Shown: in pieces, positions 24,267 through 35,849 of the stretch
Layout: every line of letters starts with the position of its first letter
How positions within the stretch are numbered: position 1 is the stretch's first letter
Assembly: GCA_039111635.1 (NCBI GenBank)
Contig: JBCAQO010000001.1
Location: 3,782,001-3,846,000 of the forward strand
Reading direction: 5' to 3'
DNA length: 64,000 bases
DNA from: Heterobasidion occidentale
Lineage: Eukaryota > Basidiomycota > Agaricomycetes > Russulales > Bondarzewiaceae
Notes under the pieces: generated by a model
What the model was told of the DNA's origin: nothing
Databases searched by the model: none
The model's input: only the letters and a program-made list of their open reading frames with translations
Made by a program: the position numbers and the translations under genes

Positions 24267-26352
24267 TCACAGCTTTGCGAACTGCAACACTTGCTCCGAG
24301 GTGCTCTTCGCCTTCGCCTTGTCAAAATCGCTGCGCGTGATGGGCTTGCAGACGTGTGCGTGATTGTAGCCCAGCCTATTATGACACAGCCCCCCGTCAG
24401 CACGAGGTTTAGATCGTCAGAAGAAACGGCGCCCAAGGCGCGCGCAGGTGATGTAGAGGTACGTACCGGTCCCTACCGTCCTTCCCTCCCTCCTTATAGA
24501 ATTCTGGTCGGCGGAGAAGGCTGACGACCACCGCCCCGCCGAGGCCAATATTGTGCACCAACCCATACTTCCCGCGCTTGTCTGGAATATCGAACAGCCC
24601 TGGAGCCTGCATTGGGCCCGCCCCTGCGCGCATACCAGCATCATCAAAGGGCCAATATATACATCCAGATGTGGACACTTACAGTTACGGAGTTGCACTG
24701 TAGGCAAAAGTCAGTCACTCAAGCGTCAACGGTCAAGAGAAGTGTGCTCACTTGCGATATAGAAATGCATTCCAACGCCGGTCGCGCCCAGAGGATGGCC
24801 CTTCGCCTCAAGCCCACCGCTGGGGTTGACGACGTACTTGCCGCCATACTGCCACTCAATTTAGCCCAGCCAAATGGCCTCGCAGTACGAGATACAACTC
24901 ACGGTATTATCAGCGCGTTCGACAAACTTGTACGCGTCTTCGAGCGAGCACAGGCCAAGCGCAGGATACGTGATCAGCTGCGCACCTCCCATTATTTCTC
25001 CACCCAACAAAAACAGAGCACCCAATCTGGCAGCGCACCTCGTTCGCAGCAAAGCAATCGTGCAGCTCTACGACACCGACCAGATCCCGGCCCTCGCCCT
25101 CCCCGAACCCAGCCTGCTTGAACACCGCATCCGCACATCGCTTCGACATGCTGTACCCGACGACGTCCATCGCGCTCTTCCCGTCGAACGCGTCCGGGCC
25201 GTCCGTCGTCAGCGCCTGCGCGACGATCTCGATCGCCTGGTTCTCGAGCCCGTGCTCGTGCACGAAGTCCTCCGAGGCGACGACGCAGCACGCCGCGCCG
25301 TCCTGTCCAACTCCGCAGTGAGCATTGCGACAACGACCATAACAGAGTATCCCAGATGGACCTACCGACGTCGGGCTACACATATACTTCGTCAACTGAT
25401 TCGTGATCTTCTGCGCGTTGAGCACCTGCTCCTCCGACCACCCATCGCGAAACTGGGAGTACGGGTTGTTCACGGAATGCTTATGGTTCTTCGACGCTGC
25501 GCGCCGCCCACGACTCGGTCAGCGCCCTCCCATCATCAACTCAGAGCTCGAATCCACTCACCAATCTTCGCCAGGTGCGTGATATCGCCCCCGTACAGCT
25601 CAAAATACTCCTGCCCCCCGTTCGAAAACATCCTCGGCGCCCCAGGCCCGTGATTCTTGCCCAGCCTCGCCTCCGCGCGCGCGTCCGCCGCGTTCAGCGC
25701 CTGCATCGGGTTCTCGCGGTCCGGCCAGTGCGAGCCGAGGCTCCCGGGCGCCATGCGCTCGAAGCCGAGCGCGAGCGTGCAGCGCGCGAGGCCGCCGCGG
25801 ATGAGGTTCGCCGCGTGCAGCAGCGCGGTGCTTCCCGTCGAACAGTTGTTGTTCACGTTGGTAACGGGGATGCCAGTCAGCCCGAGGTTGTACAGCGCTG
25901 CCTGGACACGGAAACGGTGCGATCAGCTACTCTGGGCGCGAGGATACTGCTGCGTATAGGAACGGCGCTCACTTGACCGCTGGTGGAGTCGCCGTAGCAG
26001 TAGCCCGCGAACGCGTGTTCGATATGGTCGTAAGTAATACCTGCCACACCAGCCATAAGCCCTCCATGCGTCAAGCTCCTATGCAAGGCTCATACCAGCG
26101 TCGAGGAGCGCCTTGGTCGCAGCCTCCAGACCCATCTATGGATCAATACCATCAGAACAAGGGCTCTTGGAAAGCACTCCTAGACGTCACTCACATCATT
26201 CGTCGACCGCAATCCCCTTGGCTATAGCAAAAAAAGAAACACATTCTCAGCCCATGACATTGCAGCGGAAAAAATGTCACAGCCCAACGCACCTTGATAA
26301 ACGCGGTGCATCCCGCGCCAATGATGAATACTCTCTCCTGTGGGCGAGGCAT
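24267..26352 (-). CDS. Peroxisomal SCPx-type thiolase (acetyl-CoA C-acyltransferase)
   Basis: The enzyme would cleave 3-oxoacyl-CoA in peroxisomal beta-oxidation. The model has 12 exons and starts [20 protein letters not shown]. Conserved features include [10 protein letters not shown], the nucleophile motif [16 protein letters not shown] with its catalytic Cys, the motif [39 protein letters not shown] with the catalytic His, and [14 protein letters not shown]. These features are those of the sterol-carrier-protein-2 thiolase branch. No SCP2 lipid-binding domain follows. The last exon ends ...QVLQFAKL, and the final three residues AKL form a type 1 peroxisomal targeting signal. The length, about 450 residues, suits a stand-alone thiolase. 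All exon joints keep frame. Confidence 0.92.
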
Positions 26353-26714
26353 ATCTAGAAAGAAATCAGTCTCCTGCGACGACTAGGGATATGTTCTGTG
26401 GGATGCGACGGAGAGCTAAGAAATCGGACGGCATGAGGCGTAGTCAAGCGTTGGTTATAAGCCGTGCACGGCGACCGAACCGGCTATCCGGCATTCACAT
26501 ACACCCATTTACCCCGCAATCGCGGGGTCAGCCCACCCACCTCAGCACCAGCTGACGCCCACAACATCAACATGATTTCCGTCTTATGAGGGCCTGTATG
26601 ACCCATGCGCAGACATCTTCTAACTGAAACGAACGGGGCTACAATCACTACCTGGCATTGCCCAAATATACATACAAAGAATTTCAACGATATGCGAACG
26701 AAACGACAGCAGCT
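26353..26714. other. Intergenic between thiolase and eIF5 genes
   Basis: This 362-bp stretch holds the thiolase promoter and the eIF5 3' end. I see no gene or repeat. Confidence 0.6.
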
Positions 26715-28135
26715 CTACTCCTCGTCTTCGTCCTCGTCCTCATCGTCCTCAGCTTCGTCCAACCACTGCAAAACCAACGAGCGTCAGCCAACCAGCCATG
26801 ATCCCGACCGGCAAGGGATATGACTAACCTTCAAGAACGGCTCGCTCGCCTTGCGCACCTTCTTGCTCGTCTCCTTGTCCACGTACTTCTTGCTGACGTG
26901 CGTGCCCCACTGCTGCACTACCTCCTCGTCCAAAACATCCGCCTGGTAGAATGCCATCAGGATCTTCGGGATCGCAGGGATCAGTTCGGGGTGCATCATT
27001 CCCACAAGCCGCTCGATCCCTCCCAGCAGCGACTTCTGGTGCTTCTCCGACGTCACCATCTGCGAACAACACTGTCAGCACCAAGTTTCAAAAACCAAAT
27101 TAAACGCACGAACCTTTACGAACACGGGGTTGTACTTGGTGATCTCCGCGACCATATTCTCTGTGAACAGCGCCTGTGCGAGCACCTGCACTGCCTTGTG
27201 CTTCTTCTCGATCCCGAGCTCCTGAACCTTCTTGTACACATCGACCGCACTGACGTCGTGGTTGACCTCCGCCCATCGGCCCAGCTGCGCGTACGGGCTG
27301 TCTGCGTCTTCGTCGCTATCGTCGTCACCGCCGACCGACATAGTTGCCATGGCCCCCTGCAGTGCGACTACGCGCGCCTTGACAGCGTCAGGCGAAGTGT
27401 CCGCCGACCAATCCTCCTTCGCAAGGACCGCTGCCTCGCTGTTCAACTCGGCTGCCTCCGCCTTGATGCGCTTCGTGAGCTCGTCTTCTTCTTCACCTTC
27501 CATATCTTCGCCGTCACCTGCGCCGTTCGCCTCGCCGGGCACCACGGGCGCCTCCGCATGCTCACCATTCTTCTTCCCTTTGCCCTTCTTTTTCGGCGGG
27601 TTCTTGATGATGTACGTCGTGAGGCGATGGCGCATGTCGACGCCGGTGCGCTCGCCGCACGCCTTGCAGTCGCGCACGATCATCTCAGTCTTGGTCAGGA
27701 TGAGGTCCGTCTCCGGGTTCTTGCACGCGCCGCACAGCACGAACTTGTCGATGAACGCATCGAGGAGCTCGCGCAGGCGGGCGGCATCGTGCGCGCCGTT
27801 GACGATGTAACGGTCGTTCTTCTCGTCGACGGTCGTCTGCGCACCGAGCTCGGAGCCGAAGAATTTGGTCGGGTAGGTGGGCGGGCGGGAAAGTGCGCGC
27901 GCGACGTCAGACATGTTGGGGATCACGGTTTTGATGCCGTTGCCTTTGCTTCAATCTTCGTGAGAAGAAGTGGCATGCTGCATTGGGGTAAACGGGAGCG
28001 GAATAGGTCAGCTATGCATGCGGTATGCATGCTGTGCAGCGCCGTGGGCGTGCGGCAGCAGCGTGGGATTACGCACCGGTAGCGGTAGAACTTGTCATCG
28101 ACATCGCGACGGATATTAACAACACCAGAGGCCAT
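26715..28135 (-). CDS. Translation initiation factor eIF5 (frameshifted in this sequence)
   Basis: eIF5 is the GTPase-activating protein for eIF2 in the 43S complex. Exons: 28135-28077, 27977-27114, 27059-26829, 26765-26715. Exon 1 gives [20 protein letters not shown], in which the Arg of FYRYR is the catalytic arginine finger (Arg15 in yeast and human). Exon 2 carries the zinc-binding Cys pairs CGAC and [24 protein letters not shown], a Lys-rich linker, and the start of the C-terminal W2 (HEAT) domain. The protein ends in the usual aromatic/acidic tail [16 protein letters not shown]. The frame breaks after TKIE: the next conserved residues (GKGNGIKT) need one extra G near 27949, and the exons sum to 1,205 nt, one short of a multiple of three. 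The gene is essential in fungi, so a sequencing error is likelier than loss. Confidence 0.92.
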
Positions 28136-28493
28136 GCTGGGCGGATTTTAGCGCTGTGTGGCAAGCGCAAAGGAGCACGTCAGCGGGGCGCATCCCAGGG
28201 CAAGAAAGATGAAAGGTGGCTGACCGCTGAGGGAAATATGTTGGGATGCAAGAAACGCTGGACTGCTGGGACAGTGATTGGGGTCGAAGCATGAATCCTC
28301 TGCTCGCACAGAAGACCGGATGAGGGGGTAAGGCGGGGTAGAGCGCAATCGTGGGCGAGAGTGGGCGAGCGGGGAGAGATGGTGGTGGTCGGTGGTCAGC
28401 CAACAATTTGCGCGCCGACGGCACTTATGCAACGTTCCCGGCTTTTCCCGTCCCGCGCCGAGCTTGTCCACGCTGCTTTCACACGCCCCCGAG
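28136..28493. other. Intergenic between eIF5 and Dnmt2 genes
   Basis: This 358-bp stretch separates two minus-strand genes and should contain the eIF5 promoter and the Dnmt2 3' end. I see no other feature. Confidence 0.6.
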
Positions 28494-30116
28494 TCACTCG
28501 AACAGAAAGTCTATTAGCTCCCGCACAACCCGCACATTCACGCTGTTCCCTATCAGCCGGTACTGGCTCTTCCTCGACACCCCCTCTGGCCACTGGAGTA
28601 CCCCTTTCCCACCATCCTCGCGGATCTCGAAGCAAAACAGCCGCAACAGCTCCTTGGGCGAGAAATAACGGAGCCGCAGCGGATGCAGAAGCGTAACCGC
28701 TCCTGGAGTTTTCGCCGCCTGGGCGCGCAAGAACGAGTCAAACGTCGCCGTGGTCTTCATAACAAGCGGGCCTCGATTGATCAGCGCTCGAGGCCTCTGA
28801 AAATTTCGTGCGATGTGCATGCTCTTACATCAAGTGCTTCGTTCTCCTGCAAAACCGATCCCGCCCGCTCGACGAGCTGGGTATAGCCTAAAACACGCAC
28901 GCACATCGCGAGCGGATGACGTGTAGAGTAACTACAAAATTCGATGAATACGCTGTTCACGTAGACCACGCACCTCGCGTGAAACAGCACGTCCGGCGTG
29001 CCGACGGCAGCACGATGTCGAACAACCGGCCCCACTTCTCCAGCACCTTGTCTGGTATCGCGTGCTGGTGCCGTTGGCCTTCGATCTCGTTTGCATCGTC
29101 ATTGTCCAAGTAGCCCCCCACGTCGTCGACGGGGTTCTCAACGCCTTCGGGCGCGCCGTTTCGGGGATCCACCCAGTCTGCGCCGCGCCCGGGAATGTGC
29201 CGCCATACGCGATCGCGCTCGGGCTCGCCGTCCGCAGAGAACTTGAAGGTTAGCGGCGCCATTTTGGCGAGCAGGTAATACCGTAGGCGCGAGTTCGGGA
29301 TGCCGAACTGTAATGGCGTCAGGAGCAGCTCGAGCGTGGCGTACCCGAGACCCTTGAGCGTTTGTAGTAGCACTTGCCTCGTGCTCGACGTCTATATGAT
29401 ACATGACCACGCATCTCAGCAAACCAGAAAACAAGAGAATGCACGTTGGCAGCACCTCGAATCCCGCGACGTTCTCGATGAGCAGGTAGCGCGGGTGCGC
29501 ACCGGACGCGACGAGCGGCGGCAGAACGTTCTCCACGAGATGCAGAAAAGACCGCGCGCGGGGGTCCGCCGCACCCTTCGCGAGGGGGTTCAGCACCGTA
29601 TACGGCTGGCAGGACGGCGACAGCAACCATAGATCAGCTGCGTACCGCGCAAGCTCGACCGCCCCCAGCGTCGAGATATCGACCTGTTCAGAAGCAGAGG
29701 GGACGGTGTGTCAGGAAATCCGGATGTAGAGATCAGGATCATCAGAAGCGGCGGCTGCAAATTCGATTTGACAGCTCATTGTTGGTCCATGATGGTCCCA
29801 AATAAAAAGCCTAAAATAGCCGACTCAACTGAATAGAAAAAATATCATATACTGCACCTTCTGGACGACATCCGCGCGGTGGTTCGCGCTGTAGACTTGG
29901 CAGGCAGTCTGGTCCCAGTCAAAGGCGCGCACGACCTTTCCCCGAACGGTGCTCCGTTCCAGCGCAAGGTTGAGCCCGCCTAGAACGCAACGTGGAAAAA
30001 AAGTCAGTGTCGTGGACTTTGGAAGGATCGAGAAGCGACCTCGCGGACGTGCCTATGCCGCTGTAGAACTCGATGGCGCGGATCTCGTCATGTTGCTGCA
30101 TGGCCAGGGAGGTCAA
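28494..30116 (-). CDS. Dnmt2-type (TRDMT1/Pmt1) tRNA cytosine-5 methyltransferase
   Basis: Members of this family methylate C38 of tRNA-Asp and look like DNA methyltransferases. The start MTSLAMQQHDEIRAIEFYSG leads into SAM-binding motif I (EFYSGIGGLNLALE), with the last residues contributed by exon 2. Other features are the catalytic loop LLSPSCQPYT, motif VI YLLIENVAGFE, LLTPLQFGIPNSRLRYY, CCFTRGYTQLVERAGSVL, and the C-terminal block RYFSPKELLRLF with QYRLIGNSVNVRVV, which is diagnostic of Dnmt2. There is a Ser where most family members have the second Pro of PPCQ. The first intron (30052-29980) appears to begin with GC, not GT. The gene is divergent from the PHD-finger gene across 299 bp. 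Confidence 0.92.
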
Positions 30117-30415
30117 CGTTCAACAGGAGCTGACGGCGATCAAAAACGAGGAGGTCCGCCGTTAATTGGTCCGCCTCCCACGGCTATCCTGCAGGTCCAC
30201 GGACCAGGCTGAAACCAGGGCTTGTATTAGTGAGATCTCGTTCACGTTTGACTTCGATATAAACACCCTCTCCGTCCTCCTTCTCCTCCTCCTCCTCGCT
30301 CGCCACGGCTGCTTTTTCCTCCTCCCTGGCTGCTTGCTCCCTCACCAAAACCGCCTGCACCAACGCCCACTCGCGAGCTTATCACTGAGCACATTCATCC
30401 GCGACACCCCCGCTC
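30117..30415. promoter_or_regulatory. Divergent promoter, Dnmt2 / PHD-finger gene
   Basis: The 299 bp between the two start codons contain an inverted CCAAT (ATTGG at about 30161) and a CT-rich tract of repeated CTC triplets at about 30277-30300, nearer the PHD gene. Fungal promoters often carry such tracts close to the transcription start. Assignment is by position only. Confidence 0.5.
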
Positions 30416-33400
30416 ATGTCTGCGCCCGCGACGTCTGAATCTCAATCTAACCCCTTATCCTCCCCATTCTCGTTTTCCAAAACAATGCATCTCACTCCAG
30501 ATTCCTGTCCCGGTCCCTCAGACGCCCTCTTCGAGCCGCTGCAGGATAGCAGTCAGCCCACCGGTCTTGAGACCGTGTCGACGCCCGAGTGAGTGGAATC
30601 TCTTTGAGCGCACATCTGCCAAGCTTATCGATTATGTTGTACGCGGACGGTCGGGTTATTTAGAGCACATGTCGATGGCTCGCGGCAGGTGTTTGGTGTA
30701 AACAGGGTGGCCCATTTGCCTACCCCTTCAAGGTGAGTGTACGTCTTTGCTCGAGCCCATCTTCGAGAGAGAGCTCTCTGTCTACTTTCCACGATACGAG
30801 AAAGGGAAGACGGCCTGCGTGTGAGCCCGGATAAAACCGAACAAAGCCCGTCCCTATTATGAATAAAACGGGATCCCGTCACATCCCAATGCTGATTCAT
30901 TCTCGTCTCTTCAGCCCGAACAACCTCGCTCCATACATGAATGGCAATTTGCACTCCCCGACCCACCAATCGTACGTCTTTGATTCCCATTTGATCGTCT
31001 TGCCCGGTCTCATCTTCCAGACTGCCCAGGATGCTCCCCTCCGCACTTCCGTCCTCGTCCGCTGGCCAATTCTCGCGGCCACATTTTGACCTGTCGTCCG
31101 TTTCGCGATCAGGCCAGATGGTTACGCCCGACTCGAGGTATGTCCATGATTATCTTCTATCGAAGATCCACCCCAATTCAAACTACTCATAGCCCTATGT
31201 CCTCGCGAAAGCGGATGAACATCTTGTCTACGAACCCGACGCCCGCGAACTTGTGAGTACCATAACCCCTGTTCACGTCTCGCTCTATCGCAAAGTATTG
31301 CAAGGAGAGGTGCAAGAGCTCGCATTACGTTCAAGCGACATGCTAACTGCACGTTTTTCCGCAGAATACGTTCATCGTCGCCCAAAACTCCCCAGCCGCC
31401 CCTCGGGTTAGCAGCCCAGTTTCTTTTCAGCGATGACGCCGTGCTTACATGACTACGCTCTCAGCAGTGCCATCAAGACGGATCTACCTATATCTCTCCA
31501 AGAACCGTCTTCTCAAAATAGAGGCTCCGCCTGCCCGCCCCATTTTCATTCCCGATTGTCTTCCCCATTCACTCCCCGACCAGCCCCCACCGAGAGCTCG
31601 ACCATCCAAGTCCCGGATACTCCCCCATTTCCATCCCGAACTACCGCAGCCGACCTTTCCTACCGCCCCCCAGGAGGTGAGATCGACCGCATTCGTGCTG
31701 AGCATGCGCGCGTGCTTGCCGCACAGATGCGTGAGTCCGAGGCACGCCGTCCAGAGTACCTCCGCCGCGCTAGACGCGCACTCCCGCCTGCGGATGCCGC
31801 TGCTACCTCTTCTGCCGATCCCGGGCTCGGGATCACCGAGACGCCGGTGCGCGGGCGGCGTCTAGAGCTGTGGGGCATCCACGAGACGAGCGAGGAGAGC
31901 TTCGAAGAGCGGCTGATGGCGGGCGGGTACAGCGGATACGGGAGTACAGGCAGCCCGTCGGCCGCCGCGATGTCTGTCGAGCCGCCGCGGACGCCGCAGC
32001 GTGTGTCGGCGTCCCGCGCGCTCGAGTGGGCGAGTTTCGTCACGCCAGGCCCCGCGGGGTCTTCTTCTGCGATCCCGGCCGAGGCCGACGACGCAGGAGG
32101 GGATAGTAGCGACAAAGCGCTCCGGAAGCGGAGGCGGCTGGAGGCGTTCGAGCGGGAGGACGGCGCACGGAAGAGCACGCTGCATCCTGTGGAAGTGGAG
32201 GGGAAGGGTCGCGTGCTGCTGGATGTGACTGCAGAGGAGCTGCCGGAGCTGATAGAGGACTTGGGCCACTCTCCGACGCGCAGACGAGGCGGGCGGAGGA
32301 AGCGGCGAGGCGCGCACGCGGGAAGCGGAAAGACGCGTGGGAAGGGGAGGTGGAAGGAGGAGACACGAGAGACGGAGCGGGATGCGCTCGCGCCGAATTG
32401 GCCGGATTCGGAGTTTCCGTGGTGCCTGCGGACGTTCGAGCGGCGGGAGCGGGAACAGCTCGAGCACGCAGAGCGGATGAAGACGATTGCGCGCTTCTTT
32501 GAGACGGGGAGTGACGAAGACGAGAGCGAGGAGGAGAAGGAGGAGGCGATGGTCGTGGACGAAAGCGGGCGGAAGCTCATGTTCAACCCGTGCGATCCAG
32601 CCGATGCGCGCGCGGTGCTTCTCTCGAAGAGGTGCGTGCGCGCTCTCGCGAGCGGCCGCCAACTAGGCATGGACGTACACACTCTGGAAGAAGAGGTGGT
32701 CTGTGTCTGCCACGGTCGTGACGATGGCCGCGAGCTGGTCCAGTGCGATGAGTGCAGGACATGGTACCATCTCGAATGCATCGGCGTCAAAGACATCTCC
32801 GAGCTCGGCCAGGAAGAGGACCCGTGGTTCTGCCACCGATGCGTGGTCGAGCGCCTCCGCGCCAACGACTATGGCCCTATCGACCCGGCCATGGTCCTGA
32901 TGACGACCGTCGATCCGTCGGTGGCGGCGCGGAGGCACGCGTACGACCCGCTTTTTTACCAGGGCGCGCTGACAGACTCTCCCATCGTTTCGTGGGCCCC
33001 ATCGCGCCCGCCTACCACGCCCACGAACAACCGCGACGGCGCCGAGCTCTCCACGCGCTCCTCATGGGCCGACAGCTCTCGCCACGGCCCGTCCACGCCA
33101 CGCACGTCGGCGCACCGGGTCCAGATCTACACGACCCCGGACGCGATCGACCCGTTTCAGCCGCACGACTCGCCGTTTGACCCGACGTCGACGCCCTCGC
33201 GCGGGATCCGCTTCGGCGCGCCGTTCGCGACGCCAAAAGGCGGCAGCGCGCTTTGGTCCGGGCGCATGCCCACCACCGGTCCGTTCTCGACGCCGTCGAA
33301 ACCGCTCTTCCCGCGACGCCTCCACGCGCCGTCGAGCGCCGCGAACGCTTTGTACGATGACGCGAGCAGCGGCTCCCAACCGTCGTCGAGCCCGATGGCG

Positions 33401-33562
33401 GGGCTGCCCGCTTGGGACGACACGCCCGTGGACAGGACAGACCCGCGGCCGATCGCTATGCTGCCCCGCCGATCCGCCGAGTCTCCGTTGGTGGGGCGGG
33501 GGATCCCGAAGCGTCCCGAGCTGGAGGATTCGCCGCTGTTGCGGGCGACGCAGCGGAGGTAG
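30416..33562 (+). CDS. PHD-finger protein, probable chromatin reader
   Basis: The product is probably a nuclear protein that reads histone tails. Exon 1 (30416-30588) starts MSAPATSESQSNPLSSPFSF. Short Ser/Pro-rich exons follow at about 30706-30732, 30915-30970, 31024-31138, 31194-31253, 31364-31408 and the long terminal exon from about 31432. All junctions keep frame. The large exon encodes Arg/Glu-rich helical and acidic segments, then a C4HC3 PHD finger at about 32697-32850 (VCVCHGRDDGRELVQCDECR ... WYHLECIG ... WFCHRC). The C-terminal 230 residues are Pro/Ser/Thr-rich and probably disordered. No catalytic domain is visible. The stop at 33560-33562 directly follows a possible GTAGGT donor, so a further 3' exon cannot be ruled out. 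Confidence 0.82.
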
Positions 33563-34661
33563 GTTGAGTGTGGAGGGTTGCATATATGCTACGATTTAGG
33601 TCAGTCCAGTTGTCGGGATCGTGAGCCTGCGCTGACAAGTGGCCTTCACTAGATTGTCCCTGTCTCTTGCGCTAGTGCCTTGCTTCAGGATATTACTGAA
33701 CCACCGCCTACTCTGAAGGGAGTGTTGTACGTGACATCCCTTCTTCCTCTACCCAGGTTTCGCGAGGCTCGTGTGAATCCCAGTATCTTCGAGTCTGCGA
33801 TGTAGTATCGTCTCACGCGTTTTCTGATGTCTCCGTAGTACCCATACGATATTCTGTATCAGTGAGCAATCCAGTTGCCTATTGCTATCGGAACGTGCGG
33901 TTCAGATCGATACCTCTTGGTCCATATATCATTGGCCAAAAGGCTTGGCTGACTGGCTCCGCGACGAGATTCATGACCTCAGACGGGCGAAGGTCGCAAA
34001 GTCGGACGCGCGTCTACGACGTACGATGACCAGCGTCCGTCCCTTGAAGCGGTCATAGCTGCCCGGTGACGACCGGGAGATCTTGTCGTGTATCGTCCGC
34101 TCTACTGCGCCCGTCGCTCGATCGTATCTTCGCAGCCCCGTTTTGGGTTGCAGAGGACGCGATAGTCTACTACGCCATCCAGAATGTGCTGTCCGGCGTC
34201 CCTTCACGACGCTCTTTCCGAAACTTACCGAAACCCTCACGCAGATCACCCCAATCGTGTCCTGCATCAGCGCGGTCTGTTATAATCCGTACTACGACGC
34301 GATTCCCTCTCCCCGACGTCAGACAGCCCGAATGCCGTGTCCATTGAAGAAGCTGGGATGCGGTACATCACACATCCAAATTGACTTCGCTTGAAGTTGC
34401 CATCCACGAGCCTTATGTATGGCGCTCTTGCAGAGCGTCGACCTCCTTCTCAGACACTGCCCCGCCTCCATTAACGTCACCAACGGTTGTTCTGCAGACA
34501 CTGCCTTGCGACAAGAGCTCCAGCGTGTCTTGTGATGTTACCAACAAATACATTGAACAGCCTACAAAATGACATGAGCATGAAGATCTATCTTCATGTT
34601 CAACTACGGAAATTCAGCAAGTTGCAACTTGGTATAGGAATCGATGCGACTCCACCCACCT
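33563..34661. other. Intergenic between convergent genes
   Basis: This 1.1-kb stretch lies between the ends of the PHD-finger gene (+) and the methyltransferase gene (-). It contains only short frames without recognisable content. I see no gene. Confidence 0.6.
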
Positions 34662-35849
34662 TCAAAGCTTCCTCGTCACAAACTCAGACCAAACAGTACA
34701 CCCGCCTTCCTCCCTCAACCCGTCGATAATCTCCTTGAGCGGCGCGTCCCTCCCTTCTTCCGTGGCGATCTTCGCGCCCCTCGGCGCCTCTAGCACGCCT
34801 CGCTCGAAAGCAGCCTTGATCAGGGACCCGAACAGGATCTCCGAGCCTCTCAGAGTGAACTCTTCCTCGCTCGCGAGGGAGCCGCCGTCTGCGCCCTTGT
34901 AATGCCTGCAGAGTCTGCCGAGCGGCGAGATGTACGACCGGCAGACGGGCGTCTCGAACGACGCCGCCTCGAGGAGAGAGGACAGGTGAAGCGAGATGCT
35001 GCGGTCCCATACGAGTCCGTCACTCGGTAGAAACGGAGATACAAAGCTCGAGCTCACTATGGCATGAGTCCCCTCGAGAGGCCGAATGTGGCCCAAAAGG
35101 TGTTCAGCTTGTGCCGCCACGTCGTGCCGTCCATACACTCTTCGGGATCCCGCTCGAGGCTCCGGACCGCAGGAGGCGAGCATGCCTCCGTGTACACCAT
35201 CGCGTCCATTTCCGAGAGGATCAGCGTCCCGCCCGGCTCTGCACCCCGGCGGCCGTCATCAACTCAACCCTACAGCATACGCATGTGCACGCGCGCGGAC
35301 TCACTCAGCAAGTCCCGATAGCTCTCCAGCGCCGCGCGCCACCCGTCCGCGGTCAGCGCGCCGACGAGCAGGCTCGCGTGCACGAGGTCGCACGTCCCCC
35401 GCAGCGCCGCGGGGAACGGCCTTGTCGCGTCCTGCTCGAACACCGTGATGCCGAGCGCGTCGGTGGCCTCCCGCGGCGGGAACTTCGCGAGCGAGAGGTC
35501 GCACGCGTGCAGGCGCACAGCTGGCGACGCGCCCGCGAGGCGCGGCTGGATCTCGGGCTGGCGCGCGAGGTCGAGCGTCCACACGCAGGTGCCCGCGCCG
35601 ACGTCCAGCACGGTCGACAGGCAGGAGAGGTCGACGGTGGGCGGGACGGGGGACGTGCGTCCGAAGACCCGTTTCATCATGGTGTACTGGCGTTCCAGCC
35701 TGTGTGGCGGTTGTGGGGGTGCGAGCGGCCGCACCGTTGAGTCATGGTTTGCAGAGTGGTAGAGCGAGAAGTATGGTGCTCACCCGCGCTTCCTCCGTTG
35801 TACCCTCCCGAACGACATAGTCCGAAGCCTTGCTTGGTACAGAAGACAT
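34662..35849 (-). CDS. SAM-dependent methyltransferase, class I fold
   Basis: Substrate unknown. The model starts MSSVPSKASDYVVREGTTEE. The SAM-binding glycine-rich motif is TVLDVGAGTCVWTLDLA, followed by HACDLSLAKFP, FEQDATRPFP, DLVHASLLVGAL and LLKPGGTLILSEMD, the usual series of class I motifs. A C-terminal helical region follows (SYISPLGRLCRHYKGADGG to WSEFVTRKL). Introns lie at about 35783-35687, 35307-35249 and 35055-35018. The first junction is awkward: the family-like sequence EARLERQYTMMKR needs one G fewer than the genome provides. Otherwise the acceptor must be the later CCAG before TACACC. The type resembles many fungal secondary-metabolism methyltransferases, but no partner genes adjoin it. 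Confidence 0.78.

Noticed and set aside
27075..27926. Alternative eIF5 start inside exon 2 ([10 protein letters not shown])
   Set aside because: The first codon there is GTG, and starting here would remove the arginine finger and the conserved N-terminus seen in the upstream exon.
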